This document shows, in pieces, positions 7,102 through 14,551 of a DNA stretch of 14,737 bases. A program made the position numbers and the translations under genes. The notes under the pieces are model-generated. The model was not told the origin of the DNA. It did no database searches and worked only from the letters and a program-made list of their open reading frames with translations. How positions within the stretch are numbered: the stretch's first letter is position 1; every line of letters begins with the position of its first letter. Source of the stretch: Clostridiales bacterium (GTDB lineage: Bacteria; Bacillota; Clostridia; Tissierellales; Sedimentibacteraceae); contig DNNV01000396.1 in the NCBI GenBank assembly GCA_003497505.1, positions 3,150 through 17,886 of the forward strand. Direction: 5' to 3'.

Positions 7102-7156
7102 AATAATACAACATATTGTGATTAACATCAACATTATCACAATATGTTGTATTATT
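7102..7156. repeat. Perfect 21-bp inverted repeat upstream of the riboswitch
   Basis: Arms 7102-7122 and 7136-7156 are perfectly complementary over 21 bases with a 13-base centre. Read on the minus strand, the hairpin ends in a run of T (7103-7097), the shape of an AT-rich intrinsic terminator for the upstream hutW operon. The same repeat carries the -10 box, and its centre most of the -35 box, of the riboswitch promoter, so it could also be an operator. The rest of this gene-free stretch (7157-7331) shows nothing I can name. Confidence 0.8.
7103..7131 (-). promoter_or_regulatory. Sigma-A promoter of the riboswitch / QueT-family transcript
   Basis: On the minus strand TTGATG (7131-7126) and TATTAT (7108-7103) are exactly 17 bases apart, with four of six and five of six consensus bases. 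A start seven bases after the -10 would be 7096, the first base of the riboswitch closing stem. This mutual fit raises confidence in both. Confidence 0.7.
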
Positions 7157-7331
7157 CGTTATTATTGGATACATCTTTCAGAATATCTTTTTTCTCGTTT
7201 TTTCCATATTTAACAGCATATCTTACTCATCTTTCAAAATAAGAGAGCCATTAATTTGCTGATTGAATTAAAGTGTATACTACAAAAAAATATTTTATAG
7301 GGTTGATATCCCAGGAATTACCGCAGATTAA

Positions 7332-8603
7332 TCACCTTTGAGTTTTTTCACTGTCTTCTTTACCGGTAAAATAATTCCAGAGATCCATGGATATATTGTT
7401 GCCGTAGAATATTCCCTTATCAGTAAGGTGGTAATCATTGCCTTCCTTATTGAAATAACCTTCGCATATAAGATCTTTGAATAATTTTTCCATGTCTGAT
7501 ACTGAATCAGGGGGAAAATCCCCCGGATTTACTTTAAGAAGCTGAAGTGATGATACTGCTTTGTTGATTTTATTGTATTCGTCCTTCATTACAGGGACCA
7601 TTTTCTTCATGGGGTTATGGGTGAATTCTCCGTACTGATCAATATCAATGGGATTCATCACTGCCCCACCCATTATTTCCCCTCCGGCTCCAGCTCCTAA
7701 GGGTATTGTATATTTGCCTGTATTTCTTGCTTTAATATACCTGTAACTGTCTCTTCCGGGTTTTACCATCTTGGTTATTTCAAGAAATTCATATCCATCC
7801 CTTCTCATTTCACCTGCGATGGTGTCGAATAAAAGTCTCTCCCTTTCCATATCATCATTGATATTCATGTCTTCTGGATGAAGGGCTGAAAGAAGTGAAT
7901 TTTCCATGGAAATAAGGGAATAGAGAGAAAATCCTGCTATGTCGAGGGTCTTCATTATCCCGATGTCATACTGAAGTTCTTCCAGGGTCTGTCCGGGGTA
8001 GTTATAGATAATGTCCATACTGATGTCTGAAAGACCTGTATCAATATATTCCTTCATTCTTTCGACTGCAAAATTCCCATCCCCTACTCTTCCGAGTAAT
8101 TCTCTCACCCGTGTGCTGAATGTCTGAATACCAGCACTTAATCTGTTGAGGCCTGATTCCATAAGTATTTTAAGCTTTTCAGGTGAAAGTTCGGAAAGGG
8201 TTGTTTCCATGGTTATTTCACAGTCAGGTGCAAGGAGAAAAGATGACTTAAGTTTTTCAAGAATCCTAACAAGGTCCTTTTTTTCCATGGAAGTCGGAGT
8301 ACCACCTCCGAAATATACGGCATCAATATCACATGTTTTTACAAACGGAGTCTCTGAAATCTTATCAATGTGCCTTATTATCATGTCTGCATATTCCGGG
8401 TTACAGGGCGAGAGTTCCCTTCTCATGCTGCAGAAGGTACATATCTTGCTGCAGAATGGAATGTGGATATATATGGCATTGCCCTTTCTGTCGCACTCTT
8501 TGTCATAAAGCTTTGAAAGATCTTCCATACCTCCAACGAATCTTCTCTTTTCCCTTCCCATGGAATGGGACTTTTTTCTCTCACTGTATCTGTTTTGTTC
8601 CAT
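7332..8603 (-). CDS. Radical SAM anaerobilin-synthase-like protein (ChuW/HutW/HmuW family)
   Basis: A cytoplasmic radical SAM enzyme of the family that opens haem without oxygen, releasing Fe2+ and a linear tetrapyrrole (anaerobilin). The cluster motif CSKICTFC (C51, C55, C58) follows YIHIPF as in HemN/HemW. Next come VYFGGGTPTS (97-105), GLNRLSAGIQTFSTRVRELLGR (151-172) and DIIYNYPGQT. GAGAGGEIMGGAVMNPIDIDQY (303-324) and the C-terminal LTDKGIFYGNNI are what separate HutW-type proteins from HemW and HemN. At 423 residues it is slightly shorter than ChuW as I remember it. ATG 8603 has only a weak purine stretch upstream. Met15 or Met26 are possible starts; Met26 has GGAGGT touching it, too close to help. 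It is the last gene of the operon, 42 bases after the flavodoxin. Coproporphyrinogen dehydrogenase is the main alternative, but the context argues against it. Confidence 0.8.
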   Translation of the reverse strand: MEQNRYSERKKSHSMGREKRRFVGGMEDLSKLYDKECDRKGNAIYIHIPFCSKICTFCSMRRELSPCNPEYADMIIRHIDKISETPFVKTCDIDAVYFGGGTPTSMEKKDLVRILEKLKSSFLLAPDCEITMETTLSELSPEKLKILMESGLNRLSAGIQTFSTRVRELLGRVGDGNFAVERMKEYIDTGLSDISMDIIYNYPGQTLEELQYDIGIMKTLDIAGFSLYSLISMENSLLSALHPEDMNINDDMERERLLFDTIAGEMRRDGYEFLEITKMVKPGRDSYRYIKARNTGKYTIPLGAGAGGEIMGGAVMNPIDIDQYGEFTHNPMKKMVPVMKDEYNKINKAVSSLQLLKVNPGDFPPDSVSDMEKLFKDLICEGYFNKEGNDYHLTDKGIFYGNNISMDLWNYFTGKEDSEKTQR

Positions 8604-8637
8604 AGGTGACTTTTACCCATACTTTCTTCATTTTAAG

Positions 8638-8662
8638 TTGTCTGTTTAAATTGTCTGTTTAA
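8638..8662. repeat. Two tandem 12-bp copies at the flavodoxin 3' end
   Basis: TTGTCTGTTTAA occurs at 8638-8649 and 8651-8662 (13-base period). One copy encodes the last residues of the flavodoxin and the other contains its stop codon. This looks like a small slippage duplication at the gene end. Confidence 0.7.
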
Positions 8663-9182
8663 GTTCTCTGTAAAATTTTCTGAATATCTCCGATGCCTTT
8701 TCCCTGTCATTTTCATCCGGATGACTTTCTGCATCTTCATGTCTTTTCCTTCTTCCTTCATCCATATAATGTGGATGTCCTTCAGGAAGATTTTTGAACT
8801 TATCCTTTAATCTCTGGCATATTCTGCCCTGGCAGATGAATTCAGATAAAACTGTGCAGCCGTTGCTTCGAAGTTTTTCTGTACCGTAATCCAGAACTTT
8901 TCTCGCATGGTCTGAATCGGGATATACACCGGCAGTTGCAATTATACCCACGGGTTTATTCTTAATTCTCTCCATGTATGAATCTGCAAGAGAGTCCGCC
9001 TTTCCCTTGTCAGCCCAGTAACCTATGATATATGCATCGTAATCAGCTGAAGGATTGTCTGCAATATCACTTATTTCAACCGAATCATCCTTTTCAGCAT
9101 ATTCCGACAGTGATTTATAAACTGCTTCACACACATTTCTGGTATTGCCCGTCTGTGATGAATAACAGATGAGTATTTTCAT
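8646..9182 (-). CDS. Flavodoxin-family protein with His-rich C-terminal cap (HmuF/FldH-like)
   Basis: The N-terminal 115 residues form a flavodoxin fold. The FMN phosphate loop SSQTGNTRN is at residues 8-16, and the strands YDAYIIGYW and KPVGIIATAG line up with the FMN-edge loops. A C-terminal extension of about 60 residues follows (118-178). It is helical-looking and charged, with H136, H138, H148 and H154. In Fusobacterium, HmuF and its paralogue FldH carry a helical cap on a flavodoxin core that binds haem over the FMN, and they partner the radical SAM enzyme HmuW. The gene order here, with a HutW-type protein directly downstream, fits that pair. ATG 9182 has AAGGAAAG about eight bases upstream. 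The expected role is electron supply to the radical SAM enzyme and/or haem trafficking. The cap assignment is inference. Confidence 0.75.
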   Translation of the reverse strand: MKILICYSSQTGNTRNVCEAVYKSLSEYAEKDDSVEISDIADNPSADYDAYIIGYWADKGKADSLADSYMERIKNKPVGIIATAGVYPDSDHARKVLDYGTEKLRSNGCTVLSEFICQGRICQRLKDKFKNLPEGHPHYMDEGRRKRHEDAESHPDENDREKASEIFRKFYRELKQTI

Positions 9183-9365
9183 ATTATGAGCTTTCCTTTC
9201 AGGAGTTTTTCTACATTCTTTGATTATTTATTTCAGTCCTTTGCAATAGCCTTAACTTTATAGGTTATATCTTTTTGTCCCTATATCTATTAGTCAATAT
9301 GTCTTTGTCTTTCGTTTTTTGTTTTATTTAAATTTTCAGTGATGGAGGATCTGGTGATGAAAGTT

Positions 9366-10190
9366 TTAGTGATGATGGTGTCTGGGTTTTACCCCTTCCT
9401 TCATCCTTTCAACAAAGAGACTTCTTATCTTTTCATTTTCGCCAAGTCCCACAAGATGAACTTCTGTTTCATACCCTTCTGATTTTAAAGCTGAATTCCA
9501 GGAATCCTCGTCATCCCCTGCCATATCGTTTTTGGCATGGTCCCCTGCAACCAGCATGAGGGGCATAAGGTGTAATTTTTTATATCCTTTTCCTTTAAGC
9601 TTATTTATGACGTCAGAAAGTTCAGGGTATCCTTCTACAGTACCTATATGGATATTGGTGATTCCTTCCTTTTCAGTCATACTCTGAAGCTGGGAAAAAC
9701 ATGCGTTCCCCGGGTGGTATGACCCATGTCCCATGAGGACACAGGCTTCTTCTTCAGACTTTGCCGGACAGTTTTCTTTTAATATTCCGATGAGGTTTTC
9801 AAAATCTTCGTGGCTGTATAAAAGTGGTCTTCCGATTTTAAGGGAATCAAATGTCTTATCATCTAGGAATCTGTAAAAAGTTCTTAGGATTCCGTCGTAT
9901 TCCTTACCCGGCATTATGATAAATGGCAGGATTTCAACTTCCCTGTATCCATCTTCTTTAAGATGAGCCAGTGCTTCCTCTGGGCTTTCTGTAGCAATCC
10001 CATCCCTTTTATTTAATATCTTTCTAATTATTCCGGATGTGAATGCACGTCGTACTTCATATTCCGGATATGCTTTTCTCACATCTTCTTCCATGGGTTC
10101 TATGGTTTTTTCAAGTGTATCCATATGGGTAGTACCAAAACTTACCACCAGTACTGCTTTTTTGATTTCTGATGAGGTATTTTCTGCCAT
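9366..10190 (-). CDS. cbiK: CbiK-type anaerobic cobaltochelatase with His tail
   Basis: A class II chelatase of the CbiK family, which inserts Co2+ into sirohydrochlorin in the anaerobic B12 pathway. Family stretches: KKAVLVVSFGTTHMDTLEKTI (10-30), MPGKEYDG with E97, VLMGHGSYHPGNACF with H155, and LMLVAGDHAKNDMAGDDEDSW with H218. The two histidines and the glutamate match the metal-site residues of Salmonella CbiK. There is no signal peptide, so it is cytoplasmic, unlike the periplasmic CbiKP of Desulfovibrio, which binds haem and has been linked to haem transport. The protein ends KPRHHHH. ATG 10190 has AAAGGA close upstream. It lies 41 bases after the ATPase gene and 183 bases before the flavodoxin gene. 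In this setting it could load cobalt or act on an imported tetrapyrrole. Confidence 0.88.
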   Translation of the reverse strand: MAENTSSEIKKAVLVVSFGTTHMDTLEKTIEPMEEDVRKAYPEYEVRRAFTSGIIRKILNKRDGIATESPEEALAHLKEDGYREVEILPFIIMPGKEYDGILRTFYRFLDDKTFDSLKIGRPLLYSHEDFENLIGILKENCPAKSEEEACVLMGHGSYHPGNACFSQLQSMTEKEGITNIHIGTVEGYPELSDVINKLKGKGYKKLHLMPLMLVAGDHAKNDMAGDDEDSWNSALKSEGYETEVHLVGLGENEKIRSLFVERMKEGVKPRHHHH

Positions 10191-10205
10191 TCTTTTTCCT
10201 TTCGC

Positions 10206-10232
10206 CGGTTATTTACGGTTATTTACGGTTAT
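10206..10232. repeat. 10-bp tandem repeat, 2.7 copies
   Basis: CGGTTATTTA is repeated at 10206-10215 and 10216-10225, with a partial third copy to 10232, between the ATPase stop and the cbiK ribosome-binding site. It may be simple slippage. The TTACGGT core recurs upstream of the first binding-protein gene (14464). Confidence 0.7.
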
Positions 10233-11002
10233 CAATCAGGTATAAAATATTTTCTTTTTTTACCAGGTATCTCTGTAAGGTTTCCTTCAACCCCGAAGAC
10301 ATCCATGATGGATTCTTCAGTTATGACTTCTTCAGGATGCCCTGAATAAAGGATTTTTCCTTTTTTTAACATCGCCACCCTGTCGGAGTATTTTATTGCG
10401 TGGTTGATGTCGTGGAGTACACACATTACCGTAATTCCATGTTCTTTTTTTAGTTTTTCAAGGGTTTTGAGAACTTCTTCCTGGTGTTTTATATCGAGGG
10501 AAGTTGTGGGTTCATCAAGGAGTATTATTTTTGTCTTCTGGCAGAGACACATGGATATCCAGACCCTCTGCCTTTCTCCTCCCGAAAGAGTTTTAAGTAG
10601 CCTGTCCTTAAACTTGAGCACTCCTGTTTCTGCCATTGCCCACTCCCTTATTGCTGCTGATTCTATATCCTTCTGGAATATTCCCGTGTATGGAGTCCTT
10701 CCGTAGGAAACCAGCTGCTCCACCGTCACATCCGCGGGAGCCTTGGGGTTCTGGGGAAGGTTTGATATAAGTCTTGCCTTCTGCTGTGGTTTATATTCTT
10801 TAAGATCCTTTTCGCCGAGGATTACAGAACCACCCTGCCTTTTGAGAACCCCTGCCATTGTTTTTAAAAGAGTTGATTTGCCTGAACCATTGGGACCAAG
10901 AAGTGTGATGAATTCACCAGGTTCAGCTGTAAGTGATGCCGATTCAATTACTGTCTTGTTTTCATATCCGCATTTTAGATTTATTGCCTGAAGTTTTATC
11001 AT
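10232..11002 (-). CDS. ABC transporter ATPase, FecE/BtuD/HmuV family
   Basis: The cytoplasmic ATP-hydrolysing subunit of a type II importer for iron complexes, haem or cobalamin. Over 256 residues it shows the Walker A GPNGSGKST (36-44), the Q-loop region NLPQNP (81-86), the signature LSGGERQR (139-146), the Walker B IILLDEP (159-165), and the switch histidine H197 in VLHDINHA. These are typical of the FecE/BtuD group. Its ATG overlaps the permease stop in TAATG at 11002, so the two are translationally coupled and should form the (permease)2(ATPase)2 core. The motifs do not show the substrate. Confidence 0.93.
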   Translation of the reverse strand: MIKLQAINLKCGYENKTVIESASLTAEPGEFITLLGPNGSGKSTLLKTMAGVLKRQGGSVILGEKDLKEYKPQQKARLISNLPQNPKAPADVTVEQLVSYGRTPYTGIFQKDIESAAIREWAMAETGVLKFKDRLLKTLSGGERQRVWISMCLCQKTKIILLDEPTTSLDIKHQEEVLKTLEKLKKEHGITVMCVLHDINHAIKYSDRVAMLKKGKILYSGHPEEVITEESIMDVFGVEGNLTEIPGKKRKYFIPD

Positions 11003-12015
11003 TAGGCCACCTTCTTCTGTCTTAAAAGATAGAAAAAGAAGGGAACCCCAAGGAGGGACATTATTATTCCAACAGGAATTTCCATAGGTCTGAAAATGGT
11101 CCTCCCTATAATATCCGCCGCCATTACAAGCCCTCCGCCAAGAAACATTGCAGAAGGTACTAAAATCTTATGGTCTGATCCCACGATGAGCCTTGCAAGG
11201 TGGGGGCCGATTAGACCCACGAAACTTAAAAGTCCCACGGTTGATACTGCAGCTCCTGCAAGTACTGAAGACAGTGTAATGAGGATAATTCTTATTAATT
11301 CCACATTTATACCAAGACTTCCCGCTACCTCATCTCCGAGGGATAAGACATTGAGTATTCTTCTGAAAAAGAAGGTGAGTAAAATCCCAACTACTGCATA
11401 TGGAAGAATCATATAGAAGTTTTTCCACCCCGTACCCTGAAGCCCCCCCACAGTGAATCCTATGGTGTTCTGTACCCTTGAAGGAAAGAGGATAAAAAGA
11501 CTCTGCATCCCTGCGTTTAAAAGAGAAGATACAGCAATACCTGAAAGGACCATCCTCAGTGGGTCAACTCCTCCCTTCCATGAGAGAAGGTATATCAAAA
11601 AAGTAGTTAAAAGTGCACCTGTAAATGAAAATACCGGAACAAGGTAAGTCCTTTCCGGATAAAGTATCAGTATTATAACAGCCATAAGTCCTGCACCTGA
11701 AGACACACCTATTATTCCAGGTCCCGCCAGAGGGTTTCTCATAATCCCCTGTAAGATGGTGCCCGATAAGGCAAGGCATGCACCCACCATGGCTGCAGTT
11801 AAAGTTCTGTGGAGTCTCACATTGAAGATAATCTGTCTTACCTTGCTGCCGTCATTGATAAAAAGACCCCTTATGACATTGGATGGCGATATATCCACCG
11901 CCCCCAGTGAAATGCTTAAAATCATGCTTATGACAAAAAATATCGCTATCAGAAAAAGTCTAAATCTCTTCCCCGAAAGCCCTGTACTTATGCCATGTGC
12001 TGAGCTATCTACCAT
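11002..12015 (-). CDS. FecCD-family permease of a metal-tetrapyrrole or iron-complex importer
   Basis: A membrane permease of the BtuC/FecCD/HmuU family with about ten helices. Diagnostic stretches are LALSGTILQGIMRNPLAGPGIIGVSSGA and, in the C-terminal half, VGLLSFVGLIGPHLARLIVGSDHKILVP (the loop that contacts the ATPase), ending PMEIPVGIIMSLLGVPFFFYLL. The open frame reaches a GTG at 12039, but ATG 12015 has AGGGGAAAGGGAAG ending five bases upstream and is preferred (337 residues). It shares a TAATG overlap with the ATPase. A gap of 209 bases with a strong hairpin (12056-12104) separates it from the binding-protein gene, which suggests the binding proteins are made in excess. Confidence 0.92.
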   Translation of the reverse strand: MVDSSAHGISTGLSGKRFRLFLIAIFFVISMILSISLGAVDISPSNVIRGLFINDGSKVRQIIFNVRLHRTLTAAMVGACLALSGTILQGIMRNPLAGPGIIGVSSGAGLMAVIILILYPERTYLVPVFSFTGALLTTFLIYLLSWKGGVDPLRMVLSGIAVSSLLNAGMQSLFILFPSRVQNTIGFTVGGLQGTGWKNFYMILPYAVVGILLTFFFRRILNVLSLGDEVAGSLGINVELIRIILITLSSVLAGAAVSTVGLLSFVGLIGPHLARLIVGSDHKILVPSAMFLGGGLVMAADIIGRTIFRPMEIPVGIIMSLLGVPFFFYLLRQKKVA

Positions 12016-12055
12016 ATTCACTTCCCTTTCCCCTGACACATTCAGTTATTATTCC

Positions 12056-12104
12056 GATAAATCCCCTGGGGGAATTAAAAATACAACTCCCCACAGGATT
12101 TATC
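12056..12104 (-). other. Intergenic stem-loop between binding-protein and permease genes
   Basis: GATAAATCC (12056-12064) pairs with GGATTTATC (12096-12104). Inside it, TGGGGGA (67-73) pairs with TCCCC(A)CA (88-95) around a one-base bulge, giving about 16 pairs with a 14-base loop. No T tract follows on the minus strand, so it looks like an mRNA-stabilising or processing hairpin, not a terminator. Confidence 0.6.
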
Positions 12105-12224
12105 CTTATATTATCCCCGGCTAATTATTTATCCTTTCTGTCGGTTTATATCCGCTGTTTTGAGATTTCTGCCAGCTGTTTATCCGGTTTACATGGTTTA
12201 TATTGGTTTGGTTAAAAACAGGAT

Positions 12225-13277
12225 TTATTTTCTGAAAACTTCAGGATAAAGGATCTCTGCAAGTCCCATGTATGCTTCCGCATATCTGTAATTGGGTTTG
12301 TAGAGGTATAAGTCCTTCGGAAGAACTATGTATCTTCCTTCCTTTACTGCTGTAAGTGATGCGAAGGATTCCTTTTCTTCAGCTTCCCTTTTCAGTGTTT
12401 CCTTTATGGCTTCAGAATCGCTGCCCATTGTCTGTACGAATATAAAGTCCGGATCTTCTTCAATAATCTTTTCAAGGCTGAATGGTATAAGGTCCCCGTC
12501 GCCTGTTCCGTCAGCTATGTTTACTGTACCGAGGTCCTTAAGCATTTCACCGACACCATGGCCTGATGTTCTTAATTTAAGATCCTTTATGGATGCAAAG
12601 AATATTGCAGCTTTGGGTTTCACATCAGAAGGAACTTTGCTTATTATGTCTTCCCTTTCCTTTACAACATCTTCAACCAGGGTTTTATAAAGGTCATCCC
12701 TTCCGTTGATCTTTGTATATACTTCGGCAAGTTCAGTGTATTCTCTGAAATTATTGGAATCCAGAAGGAGTACATCTATGCCGTTTTCTTCAAGCTGTTC
12801 ACCTATTTCAAGATGACCCTTGAATGCTGGCGATAAAATAACAAGATCAGGTTCAAGACTCATCATTTTTTCTATGCTGAGCTGATTTACAGATCCCACG
12901 CTCTCTGCATTTTCTGCGCCGGGAACTGGCTTTTCAGCTGCATCGTCCACTTTGCCTATTACTTCCCCGCCTGCCTTATACCATAAATCAAGGTATGAGT
13001 TATATGCACAGATAACTCTCTTCGGGTGTTTTTTTATAGTTACTTCCTTATTCCTCTTATCCCTTACGGTAATAGTATCTGCATCTTCAGACACTATATA
13101 ATCCACATCTTCTCCCTGAACTGCAGATGAGGGAGGCATCGACATTGCAGGTCTTGATCCAGTTGATGGCATGGATGACATAGCCTCTGCATTTATTCCT
13201 GTAAATCCAAGAGTCCCCGCTGCCATAAGTGCTGCAAGAATTATCTTAGATGCTCTTCCTTTTAAAGTATTCTTCAT
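12225..13277 (-). CDS. Class III periplasmic-type binding protein, copy 2 (no lipobox, Met-rich N-terminus)
   Basis: An extracytoplasmic binding protein of the BtuF/FepB/HmuT class: two lobes joined by a long helix, feeding the FecCD permease encoded next. The family pattern includes KHPKRVICAYNSYLDLWYKAGGEVIG, LEPDLVILSP (141-150), DLKLRTSGHGVGEMLKDLG and FSLEKIIEEDPDFIFVQ. A signal peptide (1-32) ends in AEA before Met33. There is no cysteine in it, so it is not a typical lipoprotein, which is unusual for a Gram-positive binding protein. The mature start is rich in Met, Ser and Pro (M33, M36, M45, M47). It is clearly related (I estimate around 60% identity) to the copy encoded upstream. ATG 13277 has AAGGGGAAG upstream. 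The ligand could be haem, corrinoid or an iron complex; C90 and H155 are shared by both copies. Confidence 0.85.
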   Translation of the reverse strand: MKNTLKGRASKIILAALMAAGTLGFTGINAEAMSSMPSTGSRPAMSMPPSSAVQGEDVDYIVSEDADTITVRDKRNKEVTIKKHPKRVICAYNSYLDLWYKAGGEVIGKVDDAAEKPVPGAENAESVGSVNQLSIEKMMSLEPDLVILSPAFKGHLEIGEQLEENGIDVLLLDSNNFREYTELAEVYTKINGRDDLYKTLVEDVVKEREDIISKVPSDVKPKAAIFFASIKDLKLRTSGHGVGEMLKDLGTVNIADGTGDGDLIPFSLEKIIEEDPDFIFVQTMGSDSEAIKETLKREAEEKESFASLTAVKEGRYIVLPKDLYLYKPNYRYAEAYMGLAEILYPEVFRK

Positions 13278-13374
13278 GAATCTTCCCCTTTTTTTATCTT
13301 TTCAGTTGATTTTGTTCGGTTTAATCAAAGCGCTTAAGTATCTATAAGCTGTTTTACGTTACTGATTGTAAGGA

Positions 13375-14430
13375 CTATTCATTGAAAGTTACAGGTTCTA
13401 TAGTCATGGGGAAAAGATCCGGATAGAGTATTCCTGCAAGTCCTCTGTACGCTTCAGGATATCTGCTGTTTGGCTTGTAAAGGTAAAGGTCCTTGGGAAG
13501 GAGGATGTAGTTTCCGTTTTTAACTGCTTTAAGTGATGCAAATTCTTCCTTCTCTTCAGTTTCCTTCTTTAATGTTTCTTCTATAGCTTTCTTATCTGAA
13601 CCTGTGAGCTGTACAAATATGAAGTCAGGATCTTCTTCTATTACCTTTTCCATACTGAAAGGCACTATGTTCTTGTCTTCTATGACATCTGCAATGTTTT
13701 CTGTATTGAGGTCCTTTAACATTTCACCGGTACCATCCATGGAAGTCCTCAGTTTGACATCCTTCTGTGATGCGTAGAATACGGCTATTTTCGGCTTTCT
13801 GTCCATGGGTATCTTTGATATAATGTCTTCCTTTTCCTTTACAACATCTTCTATTAGAGGTTTATATAGGTCTTCCCTTTCGTTCAGAGTAAGACATACA
13901 TCTGCAAAAAATAGGTAGTCTTCAAATTTCTTGGAGTCTACTAAAAGTACGGAAACTCCTGCTTCTTCAAGCTGGTCTGCCATTTCCTGATGGGCTTTCA
14001 GTGAAGGAGAAAGGATTACAAGATCCGGTTCAAGGCTCAGGACTTTTTCAAGGCTCAGTGTGGTAGCTGATCCTATTGTTTCAGCTCCATCAGATTCCGG
14101 GACAAGTTTGTCCTCTGATTCTGTAACCTTTGCGATGACACTTCCGCCTGCTTCATACCATAAGTCGAGGTATGAGTTGAAAGCACATACAACTCTCTTT
14201 GGCTTTTTCTTTAAGGTAACTTCCTTGTCCCTCTTGTCTCTTATCGTGATGGATTCAGCATCTTCTGATATGAAGTTTTTGTACTTCTTTTCCCTCACAC
14301 CTTGAGTTACAGTATTGGAAGCGGTTGATGACGGTGTCTGCGGTACAGATGATGCGCTGACTGTAAGACCTGTGCATGATGTTACAAGAAGTGCCGATAC
14401 CATGAGTTTCAGAACATTTTTTCTTAGCAT
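13375..14430 (-). CDS. Class III periplasmic-type binding protein, copy 1 (possible lipoprotein)
   Basis: A paralogue of the protein encoded next (tandem duplication), with the same family pattern: KKPKRVVCAFNSYLDLWYEAGGSVIAKV, LEPDLVILSP (134-142), DVKLRTSMDGTGEMLKDL and LPKDLYLYKPNSRYPEAYRGLAGILYPDLF. The N-terminus differs. VTSC at residues 16-19 can serve as a lipobox, and VSA at 24-26 is an alternative signal-peptidase site. It has a Ser/Thr/Pro/Gln-rich linker and a C-terminal tail PMTIEPVTFNE absent from the other copy. C82 and H147 match C90 and H155 of copy 2. ATG 14430 has AAAGGGGAA five bases upstream, nearly the same leader as copy 2, which supports recent duplication with the ribosome-binding site included. 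It is the first transporter gene after cbiJ. Confidence 0.85.
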   Translation of the reverse strand: MLRKNVLKLMVSALLVTSCTGLTVSASSVPQTPSSTASNTVTQGVREKKYKNFISEDAESITIRDKRDKEVTLKKKPKRVVCAFNSYLDLWYEAGGSVIAKVTESEDKLVPESDGAETIGSATTLSLEKVLSLEPDLVILSPSLKAHQEMADQLEEAGVSVLLVDSKKFEDYLFFADVCLTLNEREDLYKPLIEDVVKEKEDIISKIPMDRKPKIAVFYASQKDVKLRTSMDGTGEMLKDLNTENIADVIEDKNIVPFSMEKVIEEDPDFIFVQLTGSDKKAIEETLKKETEEKEEFASLKAVKNGNYILLPKDLYLYKPNSRYPEAYRGLAGILYPDLFPMTIEPVTFNE

Positions 14431-14463
14431 TGATATTCCCCTTTATTTTTACGTAATTTTTCA

Positions 14464-14520
14464 TTACGGTTTTTGAATGGTTTCAGAATAACTTTGAACA
14501 TTTTTTACGGGTTTTTGAAT
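14464..14520. repeat. Spaced direct repeat upstream of binding-protein copy 1
   Basis: TTACGGTTTTTGAAT at 14464-14478 recurs at 14505-14520 with one extra G, 41 bases apart, in the leader of the first binding-protein gene. It could be a pair of regulator sites. I see no convincing -35/-10 pair here. Confidence 0.5.
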
Positions 14521-14551
14521 AAATAATTTATTTACTCAAGAATATTACCCG
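14508..14551. repeat. Inverted repeat after cbiJ
   Basis: A 12-base arm (14515-14526) pairs with 14528-14539 with one G-U pair. CGGGT (14508-14512) and ACCCG (14547-14551) can close it outside. No T tract follows on the minus strand. It may be a processing hairpin or attenuator between cbiJ and the transporter genes. Confidence 0.5.

Noticed and set aside
6944..7174. Open frame of 76 codons on the minus strand
   Set aside because: It runs through the cobalamin aptamer and the inverted repeat; the apparent peptide is just the conserved RNA sequence read as codons.
7332..8603. HemN or HemW identity for the radical SAM gene
   Set aside because: The GAGAGGEIMGG and LTDKGIFYGNNI segments and the importer/flavodoxin context fit ChuW/HutW better; the HemN CX3CX2CXC pattern lacks its fourth cysteine here.
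9183..9365. Internal promoter between cbiK and the flavodoxin
   Set aside because: A TTGACT and several TATA-like boxes occur, but none have acceptable spacing.
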